A stretch of 32,778 nt of DNA from Candidatus Defluviilinea proxima (GCA_016721115.1 JADKIW010000002.1:1-32778), one strand, 5' to 3'; shown: positions 20,848 through 29,564, counted from the first letter of the stretch. The notes: generated from the sequence alone by a model not told the origin. Program-made: numbers and translations.

Positions 20848-21824
20848 ATGTCGAAACCAAAGTTTTGTAACACGAGTGATTCCCGATAAGGGCTTGGAGC
20901 TTATAAAAGATTTTTGCGAAGTGGATCTGTGGGAAAGAGAGCTGCCGCCCAGCCGTGATGAATTGATGCACCGCGTGCAAGGCGTGGATGGTTTATTGTG
21001 TTTGCTGACGGATAAGATCGATGGTGAAGTGATGGATGCGGCGGGCGAGCAATTGAAGGTGATCAGTAATTTTGCAGTGGGCTACGATAACATCGATGTG
21101 AATGCCGCGACCGCGCGCAAATTGCCGGTGGGCAACACGCCCGATGTGCTGACCGATGCGACCGCCGATTTTGCTTTTACGTTGATGCTGAGTGCAGGGC
21201 GCCGCGTTCTTGAGGGCGATCGTTATGTGCGGGCTGGCAAATGGCAGACGTGGGGTCCGATGCTTTTGTTGGGCACCGAAATGCGCGGCTCAACGCTGGG
21301 GCTGGTTGGTTTTGGACGCATCGGCAAAGCCATGGCGCGCCGCGCAGTGGGATTTGATATGCGCGTGATCTATTACGACCCCAGTGAAGCAAGGCAAGAT
21401 CCGGATGTAAAAGCAACACGTGTGGATTTTGAGACTCTGCTCGAAGAATCGGATTTCATCTCGCTGCATACGCCGCTGACGCCTGATACCCACCATTTGA
21501 TCGACCTCGGAAGCCTTATCCATGATGAAGCCCAGCGCAGTGCTTGTGAACACATCACGCGGACCGGTTGTGGATATGGATGCGCTGTACGAAGCCTTGA
21601 AATTCAAACGCATCTTCGCGGCTGGACTCGATGTGACCGAGCCTGAACCTTTGCCTGCCGATCATCCATTATTGACACTGGATAATATTGTCATCGTGCC
21701 GCATATCGCCAGCGCCAGCAAAACGGCGCGCGATAAGATGGCATGGCTGGCTGCAAAGAATCTGATCGCCGGTTTGAAGGGTGATCATTTGCCGAATTGT
21801 GTGAATCCGCAGGTGTATAAGTAG
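20848..21824 (+). CDS. D-glycerate dehydrogenase / glyoxylate-hydroxypyruvate reductase (frameshifted)
   Basis: ATG 20848 follows GGAG at 20839-20842. After a frame break within the first ten codons (MSKPK, then VIPDKGLELIKDF) the protein is a 2-hydroxyacid dehydrogenase: VISNFAVGYDNIDVNAA, GNTPDVLTDATADFAFTLML, LGLVGFGRIGKAMARRA (NAD(P) Rossmann motif GxGxxG), IYYDPS and DFISLHTPLTPDTHHLID. A second break near 21505 leads to MKPSAVLVNTSRGPVVD (catalytic Arg), GLDVTEPEPLPADHPLL (catalytic Glu) and NIVIVPHIASAS (catalytic His). About 325 residues, usual for GhrB/GyaR-type enzymes. It reduces hydroxypyruvate or glyoxylate to D-glycerate or glycolate. The divergent glycerate kinase supports the glycerate role. 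Confidence 0.88.
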
Positions 21825-21842
21825 TTTGATAGAGAGTTGATT

Positions 21843-21874
21843 AAAAGGTGCCCGCCGATTGGCGGGCACCTTTT
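21843..21874. terminator. Symmetric bidirectional terminator
   Basis: A perfect 14-bp stem AAAAGGTGCCCGCC / GGCGGGCACCTTTT around a GATT loop. T-runs flank both strands. It is 19 bases after the dehydrogenase stop and 16 bases beyond the stop of the minus-strand nuclease gene, so it serves both convergent genes. Confidence 0.9.
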
Positions 21875-21889
21875 GCACTTGCATTGCGC

Positions 21890-24800
21890 TTACTTATTAT
21901 GTGGGACGGTGACTGTTGCTGTGGCAGTTACAGTCGCGCCACAGGTATTCGTAGCTTGGTATGTGATGGTGTAAATGCGACCACCGCCAGTGCCAGATCG
22001 TTCTGCGCGCAGTTTAATCGTATCGTTATCCACAATGACGATGTCATTGGCAGTATCGCCATCACCGAGGTCGTTATCAGGTTCGTTGGATGTAACTGAT
22101 AACAACGTCACGAAGCAACATCGCTGGTGGATGTGAACGAAGCTTCCACCGTCTTGTACTTGTGATTAGGCGTGCAGAGCGAGTCGGGAGAGACAGTAAC
22201 GCTTTAACGAAGGCGGTGTGCACAAGCCAACGATCACAGGATCATGATCCGAAACACGGAATTGATCTGGAGCGTAGAGCGAAGCGATCAGGTTAGCAGT
22301 CTTGAAATCAGTGTTGTAGTCGAGCACACTGGGTTCGTCTGAGTTGATATGATAATCGCCAACACCCGTGATCTGCGACAGGAGGAGCTTGAACTGGAGT
22401 GCATGATCAAGGTAACCCCACCTGCCCATCAAAGACGTAGGAGTAGGCATCGGGTCCGAGGAAGGACTTGATGAGATGGGTGAACCCGGCATTCTCAATG
22501 ACCATGATCGGATCTTCCATGGCATAGGAGTTGTAGTCACCCACGAGCAGGATGTCCGGGTCGCCGGTGCCAGTCGGGTCACTGGCGAGCCAGTTCATCA
22601 ATTCGGTGGCAGCATTCACACGGACTTCATTACAGTTGCCCTGTCCATCGCCAGCATCAGGAACGGTACAAGCGGAGCCTTTGCTCTTGGGTGATTTACA
22701 TTGACGATGAAACGCTGTCCATTGGAGTTCTGTTCGAACGCCTGCGCCAAAGAGGGACGACTACGCGGGGCGCTGTCGCCGCCGTTGACAAAGGCTTCCG
22801 TATTCAGAGCCGCGGTCTGCCCAACAGGAGTAACAACTGCCGGCTTGTAGAGAAGCGCTACCTTGATGGCATCGGTGCCCATGGCGTTGACCTGTCCGTA
22901 TTCGTATCCACGTCAATGAAGGCGTAAGTACCGGGAGTGGTCGCGGCATTGAGTTGATCCACGAGGGTCTGGAGAGCACTGGCTGAACCATAACCGTCAT
23001 TTTCGATCTCATTCACGCCAATGACATCGGCGTTCATCGCGAGGATCGCGGCAACAGTCTTGGGATATTGGCGGTCAAACTCAGACTGGGTATCTGCACC
23101 GCGACAATCCGTTGATCCACCGCCGAAGCCGAGCGAACAGTTATCCACATTATCAGGAAGACCATCAAATGTGTTGAAGAAGTTGAGCAGGTTCATGCCC
23201 ACGACCTTCACATCACCGCCCACATCTGGGACGGAAGTTGGGCGCGGGTTGGTCGGTTCAAAGTTGACGTAACCATTCAAGGCATTGACCGGGCGGACGC
23301 GATAGGCATTGCCGCTAGCGGAGTTACCTGCCCAGGTGTAGTTCAATACACCCACAACGCCGGTGGCTGTATCACCACCGCGCAAAGTGTTGCTCGCGCT
23401 TAAAGGCGATCCGCCACGTGCAAACAGGATCGGGTCGGGATTTTGCGCCTGTGAGGCATCATCCAAAATGATCTTGTTCAAGTTGTTTGCGAGTTGCATG
23501 GCAATGGCAGCGCGCCCGGAGCCACGACATTGGTCGGTTGTTGAGTCTGCCATCCGCAGAGATCGACCTGACCGAAGCGTCCAAGCTGGAAGTGTTCGGT
23601 CACGTACATGGTCTGCGGTAAGCGGACGAGCATGCCTTCATATTGTTCAAGGAAGTCAGCCGAGGCTACGGGGAAAGTCACATCGGTTGGGGTAACGGAG
23701 CCCGTACCACAATTGACAATCGTTCCAACAGAGATCTGTGATTGTCCCTGATTCTCACTCGCGGTTCCGGTCACACGCACAACATCGCCAGGACGGCGGT
23801 ATTGGCATTGCTGCCTTCAAATACAAAGATGCCGTCAGAGGTGGCAGGGTTGCCATCGCCAGCCGGGTCTTGAATAAAGAAACCACGCAACGCCGGGGAT
23901 GTGCCTTCGTAATCACCAACGACAACCCCCTGAGTGGTGCGTGTGCCAGTCAATGCTACAGTCGCGCCACTACCTTGAATGGAATAGATCGGGGTATACG
24001 GAGCAGTACATACATCGTACGGTGAAGCCAACGGCGAAATCAAGGACCATATTATTGGGTGGATCATTAGCATCCTGGTCAGTGACATTGTCGGCATAAA
24101 TCGTCAATGTGCAGGATCTGCCATCGACGAGGTTTACAGCTGGGTCAAGCGCAAAGCTGGCAGGACCACCGGTCACCGTCGCAGAAACCGTCCCGCTGGT
24201 GGAACAGATTAGGTCGAACCACGCGGTGTCCAGGTTAACGGGTTCGCTGAACGTCACGCTCAGGTTTGCACCGATTGGGAAGTCAGTTGCGCCGTTTACA
24301 GGGTAGGTGCTGGATACTTCGGGGCGGCATCAACGACACATTGCAATTGGCGGTGTGGAGAACCAAGTCCGCCAAAGGTATCGGTTACAAAGCCTTCCCA
24401 CTCAATAGAAGGATCAAATGCATCTGAGCCATTGGCGTCACCGGCACAGATTGTATCTGCTCGACGAGGGTGTTATCGGCTGTACTATCAAGTCCCGTTC
24501 CCATTCGGAACCCGGATCAACACCAATTTGTCCAAACGCATCAATCACTGTGGTGCCTTTGCGCAAAACTACCGCATCGTCACCATTGAACCAGCCTGAA
24601 CCATTGGTCTGGTCGGCTTGGGCGAGGATAGTTGCGTTAGCAGCTGATTGCGCCAGAACATATACATCTCCATTAGCAACTGTGCCCGTCAAATTTATCG
24701 TAAGGGTAGAGACTGGGTTGCCATTGAAAAACATTTGAACACTATATCCACCTGCTGCAAGATCTACCGCGGCGCCAGTGCCGTTATAGATCTCGAGGGC

Positions 24801-24941
24801 TTTGTTATTGCTCGAACCTTCGATATTCTGAAAAGAATAATTCTGTGGGCGTAGCAGCGCTTGCAAACTGCATCGGCACCGCACTTAGCACCAATGCCAG
24901 TATTAGTGCCAGTGAAAACACTTTCGAAAACGTTTTGGTCT
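21890..24941 (-). CDS. ExeM/NucH-like secreted multidomain nuclease (frameshifted)
   Basis: Read right to left. The N-terminus TKTFSKVFSLALILALVLSA, followed by VPMQFASAA, is a clear Sec signal peptide. Next is a lamin-tail domain (EGSSNNKALEIYNGTGAAVD, GWFNGDDAVVLRKG; about 24450-24870), then an SbsA/Ig-like domain (FPIGANLSVTFSEPV, NVTDQDANDPPNNM). OB-fold segments follow (YSIQGSGATVALTGTRTTQG, RGFFIQDPAGDGN, VRVTGTASENQG). The endonuclease/exonuclease/phosphatase domain has VVGMNLLNFFNTFDG, DVIGVNEIENDG (catalytic Glu), ILLVGDYNSYAMEDP (GDxN), VFDGQVGYLDHAL and FRVSDHDPVIVGL (SDHxP). A C-terminal Ig-like domain ends ATVTVPHNK. Repaired length is about 1,015 residues with roughly ten frame breaks. 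It probably degrades extracellular DNA. The start codon is missing: AGGAG lies upstream of an AGACC that would be ATGACC with one base restored; an in-frame TTG at 24960 is an alternative. Confidence 0.82.
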
Positions 24942-24960
24942 GTTTGTTCTCCTCAAACAA

Positions 24961-25193
24961 AAGACGTTATGAAATTGATGGTTGAAAATCACATTCTTGC
25001 ACGCTTGCTCGATTACGTTAAATTCCGCACACCTCCTAAAATGTAAACGACAGTTTTATACGATACCGAACGAGACCTTGCTCCGCCTTATGGCAATAAA
25101 TTGATTCTATGTGAGAGCGGATAAAAACACAAGGTACTTGTAACCTATCCCGGTTAATATTTTGTTTAAGATCTCACTGCTATAATTCCATAT
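24961..25193. other. Divergent intergenic region, nuclease / membrane protein
   Basis: About 230 AT-rich bases. On the minus strand, AGGAGGTGTG (reverse complement of about 25030-25040) resembles a ribosome-binding site but is followed only by a few codons. At the right end lies the extended -10 of the membrane-protein gene. No gene is seen. Confidence 0.5.
25178..25186 (+). promoter_or_regulatory. Extended -10 promoter, leaderless start
   Basis: TGC-TATAAT, an extended -10 with a perfect hexamer at 25181-25186. Exactly seven bases (TCCATAT) separate it from the ATG at 25194. The expected transcription start therefore coincides with the start codon, and there is no ribosome-binding site. No good -35 is present, as is usual for TGn promoters. 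Confidence 0.65.
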
Positions 25194-25985
25194 ATGTCTT
25201 CCATCCGTAACGCCCTCAAACATTTTTGGACCCGCGATAGTAGTATTCTGCTCGGCGGGTTCTTGCTGACCATCTTTCTTATCGTCTACATCTGGTGGCC
25301 CCTCGCCGAGGAGTATCTCAAGTATGTGGATTGGGATGGCGAGTGGTGGAGGTACATGGATTGGCTGCTGCTCGGCATCTTTGGTTTCATGTCCATGACC
25401 ATCATTGCGCGCGCAAATATCAAAACGGATCTATTGATTATCTTCGTGGGTGTCTGTGGTGGTCTTGCCATCGAATCGTGGGGCACACAGACCAACCTCT
25501 GGCATTACTACACTGCCGAACGTCCGCCGTTGTGGATCATTCCTGCGTGGCCCATTGCATCACTGTCCATTGATCGGATCACACGCTTAATGGATTATGG
25601 ACTCCGGCGACTCCCGTCGTCCGTGCAAAGTCAGGAGACTTTGCGATTCCTGTATTGGATAACGTTCACGCTCTTCCTAAGCTTGATGCTGGTCTTTGTT
25701 GCCCCAACCTTTGACAAGTCCTATACATGGCTCGCTATCCTCTTATGCCTGCTCCTCATCCTAACGCCTACAGATCATCGTTACGCAGTCTTGACCTTCA
25801 TCGCCGGTTCAGGGTTGGGATATTATCTCGAGCTATGGGGCACCACGCGCGAGTGCTGGACCTATTACACGTATCAGACTCCACCGTTGTTCGCAGTGCT
25901 GGCGCATGGGATGGCGGCAGTCGCATTTTGGAGGGCAGGGTTGTTGGTGAAGGTGGTCATGCAGAAGGCAGTAGGCAGTGGGTAG
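25194..25985 (+). CDS. Eight-helix membrane protein with internal duplication, function unknown
   Basis: An intact 263-residue ORF, rare in this window. About eight hydrophobic segments are visible, near residues 18-36, 57-73, 79-95, 112-127, 152-170, 178-191, 197-212 and 233-252. Two halves carry the same motif at the same spacing: E94-x-W-G-T, W103, Y105-Y106-T, P111-P and E213-x-W-G-T, W222, Y224-Y225-T, P230-P. The paired acidic, tryptophan and tyrosine residues near membrane ends suggest a pseudo-symmetric active site or pore. I do not recognise the family; membrane enzymes of carotenoid/lycopene-cyclase type share small repeated helical halves, but this is only a resemblance. The start is probably leaderless. 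The last residues (KAVGSG) and the stop come from a heptameric CAGT repeat. Confidence 0.7.
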   Translation: MSSIRNALKHFWTRDSSILLGGFLLTIFLIVYIWWPLAEEYLKYVDWDGEWWRYMDWLLLGIFGFMSMTIIARANIKTDLLIIFVGVCGGLAIESWGTQTNLWHYYTAERPPLWIIPAWPIASLSIDRITRLMDYGLRRLPSSVQSQETLRFLYWITFTLFLSLMLVFVAPTFDKSYTWLAILLCLLLILTPTDHRYAVLTFIAGSGLGYYLELWGTTRECWTYYTYQTPPLFAVLAHGMAAVAFWRAGLLVKVVMQKAVGSG

Positions 25986-26017
25986 AAAGCAGTTATCAGT
26001 GAACAGTAGTCAGTAAA
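25969..26017 (+). repeat. Heptameric CAGTNNN tandem repeat
   Basis: CAGT occurs at 25969, 25976, 25990, 25997, 26004 and 26011, all in register with a 7-base period. The one missing unit, at 25983, reads TAGAAAG. The array overlaps the last codons and stop of the membrane-protein gene and runs into the intergenic region. Short tandem heptamers of this kind are known from cyanobacteria and similar genomes. Confidence 0.75.
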
Positions 26018-26064
26018 AGATAATCCGACAGGGGTGACGGTGATTGTGTCAGCTTGGGAAAGGG

Positions 26065-26104
26065 TTCAGAAAACAGAAGCAGGTTTCGGCTGAGAAACGA
26101 GGCG
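26065..26104. repeat. Dispersed imperfect repeat, copy 2 (intergenic)
   Basis: TTCAGAAAACAGAAGCAGG, TTTCGGCTGAGAAACGAGGCG. It aligns with 20546-20586 in the same orientation over about 40 bases, sharing CAGGTT-Y-CGGCTGAG-RR-A-Y-GA-R-GCG. It stands between the CAGT repeat and the TetR promoter. Confidence 0.45.
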
Positions 26105-26122
26105 AGTCAAGATTTCGTCAAA

Positions 26123-26138
26123 AGTGACATAAGTCACT
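26123..26138. promoter_or_regulatory. Palindrome AGTGAC-ATAA-GTCACT upstream of the tetR-like promoter
   Basis: A perfect 6-bp inverted repeat with a 4-base centre, 10 bases upstream of the -35. The size and TGAC-N4-GTCA form resemble CRP/FNR-family sites, and the position suits an activator. No regulator of that family is encoded in the window. Confidence 0.4.
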
Positions 26139-26148
26139 CAGAATCATA

Positions 26149-26177
26149 TTGACACAAATCCAAGGCGGTTCTATAAT
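26149..26177 (+). promoter_or_regulatory. Consensus sigma-70 promoter of the tetR-ABC operon
   Basis: TTGACA at 26149-26154, a 17-base spacer, and TATAAT at 26172-26177: a perfect match to consensus in both hexamers and spacing. The expected start is near 26184, just before the palindromic operator. This is a strong promoter that needs repression. Confidence 0.9.
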
Positions 26178-26187
26178 CTCGTCGAAA

Positions 26188-26210
26188 AATAAACCGACGG
26201 TCGGTTTATT
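26188..26210. promoter_or_regulatory. TetR-type operator
   Basis: AATAAACCGAC-G-GTCGGTTTATT: a perfect 11-bp inverted repeat with one central base. Its ACCGACGGTCGGT core is typical of TetR/AcrR-family operators. It covers the start of the transcript immediately downstream of the -10, so bound repressor would block initiation or early elongation. This implies autoregulation by the TetR protein encoded 14 bases downstream. Confidence 0.88.
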
Positions 26211-26223
26211 AAGAGAGAAAAAT

Positions 26224-26958
26224 ATGCCCCGCATTGTAAAAGAAGAAGATTATGCCGCCCGGCGCAAAGAAATTTTGGATGTCGCCCAGAGGCTGGTATA
26301 TACCAAGGGTTACGAGAAAATGTCCATTCAGGATATTCTGGATGCGCTGAAGATCTCAAGGGTGCCTTCTATCATTATTTTGACTCGAAACAGGCTTTGC
26401 TCGATGGGCTGATCGAACGGATGCTGGATGATGCCGAGCAGGTCCTGCGCCCCATTGTGGAGGCAAAGGACTTATCTGCCATCGAAAAATTTCGGCGCTA
26501 TTTTGATACTGCCGGACGTTGGAAAGTGTCGCAAAAAATCTTTTATGCTTGACCTGTTCCGTGTGGCACGCCGATGCAAACGCCATTATGCGCCAGAAGC
26601 AGAGTCCGCATCCATCAAGCGCATTGCACCCATGCTGGCGGAGATCGTCCGACAAGGGATGGCTGAGGGCGTATTTTCAACAAAATACCCGGACCAATTT
26701 GCGAATATGTTCGTGGGGTTATCGCACGGATTTGAAGACAAGCTCGTTGAATTATTACTGACCGACCACCCACCACCCGATGCGTTAGAGCGCCTTGAGG
26801 CTTTGATAGATGCCTACTCGGATTCATTCGAACGGATCCTTGGCGCGCCGCCTGGTTCTTTACCTCTGGGCGATATCAATGTATTGAAAGAATGGCTGGA
26901 TGTCCCAGCTGACGCAACAAAACCTGAAGTTTTACAAAGTCGGTCTCGGAACATCTGA
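26224..26958 (+). CDS. TetR/AcrR family transcriptional regulator (frameshifted)
   Basis: ATG 26224, with a weak purine-rich site (AAGAGAG) upstream. The N-terminal helix-turn-helix domain is clear: ARRKEILDVAQRLVYTKGYE, KMSIQDILDALKISR. The frame then breaks near 26358 and continues FYHYFDSKQALLDGLIERML, the standard TetR signature. Breaks near 26535-26610 lead to the ligand-binding domain (KRIAPMLAEIVRQGMAEGVF, FVGLSHGFEDKLVELLL). Repaired length is about 243 residues. It probably represses its own gene and the ABC exporter downstream via the operator at 26188-26210. The inducer is unknown; such pairs usually respond to a toxic substrate of the pump. Confidence 0.88.
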
Positions 26959-26987
26959 GAGAAAGAAAAAGACAATGCAACTTCTAG

Positions 26988-27053
26988 TTGCGCCTTGCCT
27001 GGCGCAACATCTGGCAGCACAAACGCCGGACCGTCATTCTGGAGACCGTCAGA
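26988..27053 (+). pseudogene. Fragment resembling an FtsX-type ABC permease N-terminus
   Basis: The frame from a TTG at 26988 reads LRLAWRNIWQHKRRTVILET, the usual first cytoplasmic helix of FtsX/MacB-type permeases, and then nothing more of that family. An ATG at 26975, one frame off, may be the original start (MQLL). Thirty bases further on lies the ribosome-binding site of the ABC ATPase. This looks like the surviving 5' end of a permease gene deleted after about 22 codons, or a deletion in this assembly. Confidence 0.5.
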
Positions 27054-27084
27054 CCATTAGTATTTTTTGCAAAGGAGCAAAGAT

Positions 27085-27945
27085 ATGAGTATTATCGAAG
27101 TTACCAATCTGACCAAGCAGTATGGCAAAGCGCGCGGCATCGCGGATGTCTCGTTCAGCGTCGAAGAGGGTGAAATCTTCGGCTTATTGGACCGAACGGT
27201 GCCGGAAATCCACCACCATCCGCCTGCTTTTGTCGCTGATCCATCCAACCAGCGGCAGCGGCAAAGTTTTTGGCAAGGACGTGGTCACCAGGGTCCGGAA
27301 ATCCGCCGCAATATTGGCTACCTGCCATCAGAGGTCTATTACTACAGAAGGCATGAAGGTCATTGACCTGCTCAAGTATTCCGCCAGCTTTTACGAAGGC
27401 GACTTACCAAACATGCACGAACTATCGGAAATCATGGAGTTGGAGATGAACCGCCGCATCAGCGATTTATCTTACGGCAACAAGAAGAAGGTCGGTATCG
27501 TGCAGGGCTTGCTGCACAGCCCCAAACTGCTGTTCCTGGATGAACCCACCCTCGACTCGATCCGCTTGACGCAGCGCAAGTTCTTCGAGCTGATCCGCGC
27601 TGAGAACGCCCGCGGCGTGACCGTGTTCTTCTCCTCGCACATATTGGGAAGTGCAGCGGATGTGCAACCGGGTGGGCATCATCCGCGAGGGCAAGATCGC
27701 CGAAATCTCCTGATATTCGCACCCTGCAGCAGAACAACTACAAAAAGTGCGTGTGACAGCGGATGGGCTGAATCCGGAATCCTTCAATATGCCCGGGGTC
27801 ACCACATTGCAGATGGAAAACAGCACGGCGAACTTCTTCAAAGGCGATATCAACGTAGTGTTACAAAGATCAGCAGTATCCAGGTTGCCGATGGACCATT
27901 GAAGAGCCGACTCTGGAAGAGATCTTCATGCACTACTGTGAATAG
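27085..27945 (+). CDS. ABC transporter ATP-binding protein (frameshifted)
   Basis: ATG 27085 (MSIIEVTNLTKQYGKARGIA) follows AAAGGAG. As printed, the Walker A region reads GLLDRTVPEIHHH. Adding one G and one A in the neighbouring homopolymers restores GLLGPNGAGKSTTIRLLLSL. Further on come RRNIGYLPSEVYYY, ISDLSYGNKKKVGIVQGLLH (ABC signature, LSYGN in place of LSGGQ), LLFLDEPT (Walker B), TVFFSSH (H-loop) and IEEPTLEEIFMHYCE. Repaired length is about 290 residues. It is the energy subunit of an ABC-2 exporter with the two permeases that follow. Frame breaks are near 27195, 27220, 27290, 27350, 27555, 27650, 27715 and 27840-27900. Confidence 0.87.
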
Positions 27946-27954
27946 GCGGAGACT

Positions 27955-28770
27955 ATGATGCAAACATCTACAGACACGAATTCCGCGCCCGGCTGAAATC
28001 GGTGATCACCGTCACTGGCTTGACGTTCCTCATCGTTTTCTTTTTCTCCATGTTCCCGGTATTTGCCGATCAGGCTGCGTTGATGAATGAATTCACGGCA
28101 AAATATCCGCCAGAATTGCGGGCAGCCTTCGGGATGGATAACATGGATCTCGCCACTGTGCTTGGTTTTTACAGTTTCATCTTCCTGTTCGTTCAACTTT
28201 GCCTGGCAATCCAAGCCAGCAACTACGGCTTTGGGCTGATCTCCATTGAAGAGAACGAATTAACAGCAGACTTCCTGCTGAGCAAACCGGTCAGCCGCAC
28301 GCAGGTATTGACCAGTAAACTACTGGCTGCGCTGACCAGCCTGACCATCACCAATCTCGTCGTATGGTTAAGCAGTCTCGTTGCCATCACGTTCTTCAGC
28401 GAGGATCGTGTTTACGAATCATCCACCCTGATCCTGTTGCTGCTCAGCATCGTGATCTTCCAACTCTTTTTCTTGAGCGTTGGTCTGGTCATCTCCCTGT
28501 TGGTCAAGCGCGTGCGCAGCGTGACACCGTATGCCCTTGGTCTGGGTTTTGGTACATACGTGTTAAGTGCTTTCAGCGGCATATTTGGTACGGTAGTCAC
28601 TTGGAGTTGCTCACACCCTTCAAGCACCTGGATGCGGCAGCCATCGTCAAGAACAGCGCATATGATACGCCGTTGGTAGCGCTCAACGTAACAGTCACCC
28701 TGGTTTCGCTGGCGGTAAGTTATTTGGCTGTGTCCGCCGCGACATTCCGGCGGTATCGTAAGAGGTCTAT
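27955..28770 (+). CDS. ABC-2 type permease 1 (frameshifted)
   Basis: ATG 27955 or 27958, with GGAG just upstream and 9 bases after the ATPase stop. After a break within the first codons the protein reads YRHEFRARLKSVITVTGLTF, then LIVFFFSMFPVFA (helix 1). An extracytoplasmic loop follows, then GFYSFIFLFVQLCLAI (helix 2) and NELTADFLLSKPVSRTQVLT, the cytoplasmic coupling segment typical of ABC-2 permeases. LLAALTSLTITNLVVWLSSL and LILLLLSIVIFQLFFL are the next helices. After a break near 28600 it ends LLTPFKHLDAAAI, LVALNVTVTLVSLAVSYLAV and FRRYRKR. Six helices, about 270 residues. No in-frame stop separates it here from the next gene; a one-base correction near 28765 would give a TGA overlapping the next ATG. 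Confidence 0.82.
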
Positions 28771-29564
28771 GATGAATATCTTTATTCGTGAACTCAGAGC
28801 CAACCTAAAATCACTGGTAACCCTGGAGCTTCATTATCATGCTACTGATCTTGATGTCGGTGGCTAAATTTTCTGCCTTTGCTGGCGACCCTGAGCTGCT
28901 GAAAATGCTGGATTCCATGCCCCGGCGCTGCTGGATGCCTTGAGCATGCGCGGCTTTAACCTGACCACGTTGAGTGGCTTCTACGGGGTCATGTTCATCT
29001 ACTTTGGACTAATGAGCGCCATCGCATCCGCCATGTGGGGCAGCGATATGATCTCCAAGGAAGAGCGCGACAAGACTGTTGAGTTTTCACTCGTGCTGCC
29101 GGTATCCCGCAGCCGTCATCACAGCCAAGGCGCTGGCAGCCCTTGTCAACTGCATTGCCTTCGTACTGATCACCTGGATTGTCTCGTTTGTGGCAGTGCA
29201 GTCGTTTAAACCCGACCAGGCCTTCTATGATTTCCTGGCGCTTGAGATGCAAGCCATGTTCGTTATCGAAATGATCTTTCTGTCCATCGGCCTGCTGTTG
29301 GGCTGCGCCGTGCAGCAGTACAAACTCTCCGGCTCAACCGCCGTTGGCATCATTCTGGTGACCTACGCCATGTCGATTGTCGCCAGCATGCAGAAAGACC
29401 TGGATTTTCTCAAATACTTCACCCCGTTCAAGTATTTCGACGCGGGCGAACTCTTCCGCAGCGGCGAACTAGACGGCACGTACCTGCTCATCTCTGCCGC
29501 AATTATTGTCGTTTGTATAATTGCGTCCTATTGGGTTTACAACAAGCGTGACCTATACATCTAG
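28769..29564 (+). CDS. ABC-2 type permease 2 (frameshifted)
   Basis: Starts at ATG 28769 or 28772 (MNIFIRELRANLKSLV) with AGAGG upstream. Breaks near 28825, 28915 and 29112 separate VAKFSAFAGDPELLKML, then GFYGVMFIYFGLMSAIASAM and MISKEERDKTVEFSLVLPVS, the coupling segment that parallels ELTADFLLSKPVSRTQ in permease 1. AKALAALVNCIAFVLITWIV, MIFLSIGLLLGCAVQQYK and GSTAVGIILVTYAMSIVASM are further helices. It ends YLLISAAIIVVCIIASYWVY and NKRDLYI. About 265 residues, six helices. It is a diverged paralogue of permease 1; the two probably pair as a heterodimer on a homodimeric ATPase. Such systems export drugs, bacteriocins or lipids; the substrate is unknown. Confidence 0.85.

Noticed and set aside
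26149..26223. TTG-initiated extension of the TetR protein by 25 residues.
   Set aside because: It would lie on the -35, -10 and operator; the normal TetR N-terminus starts at ATG 26224.
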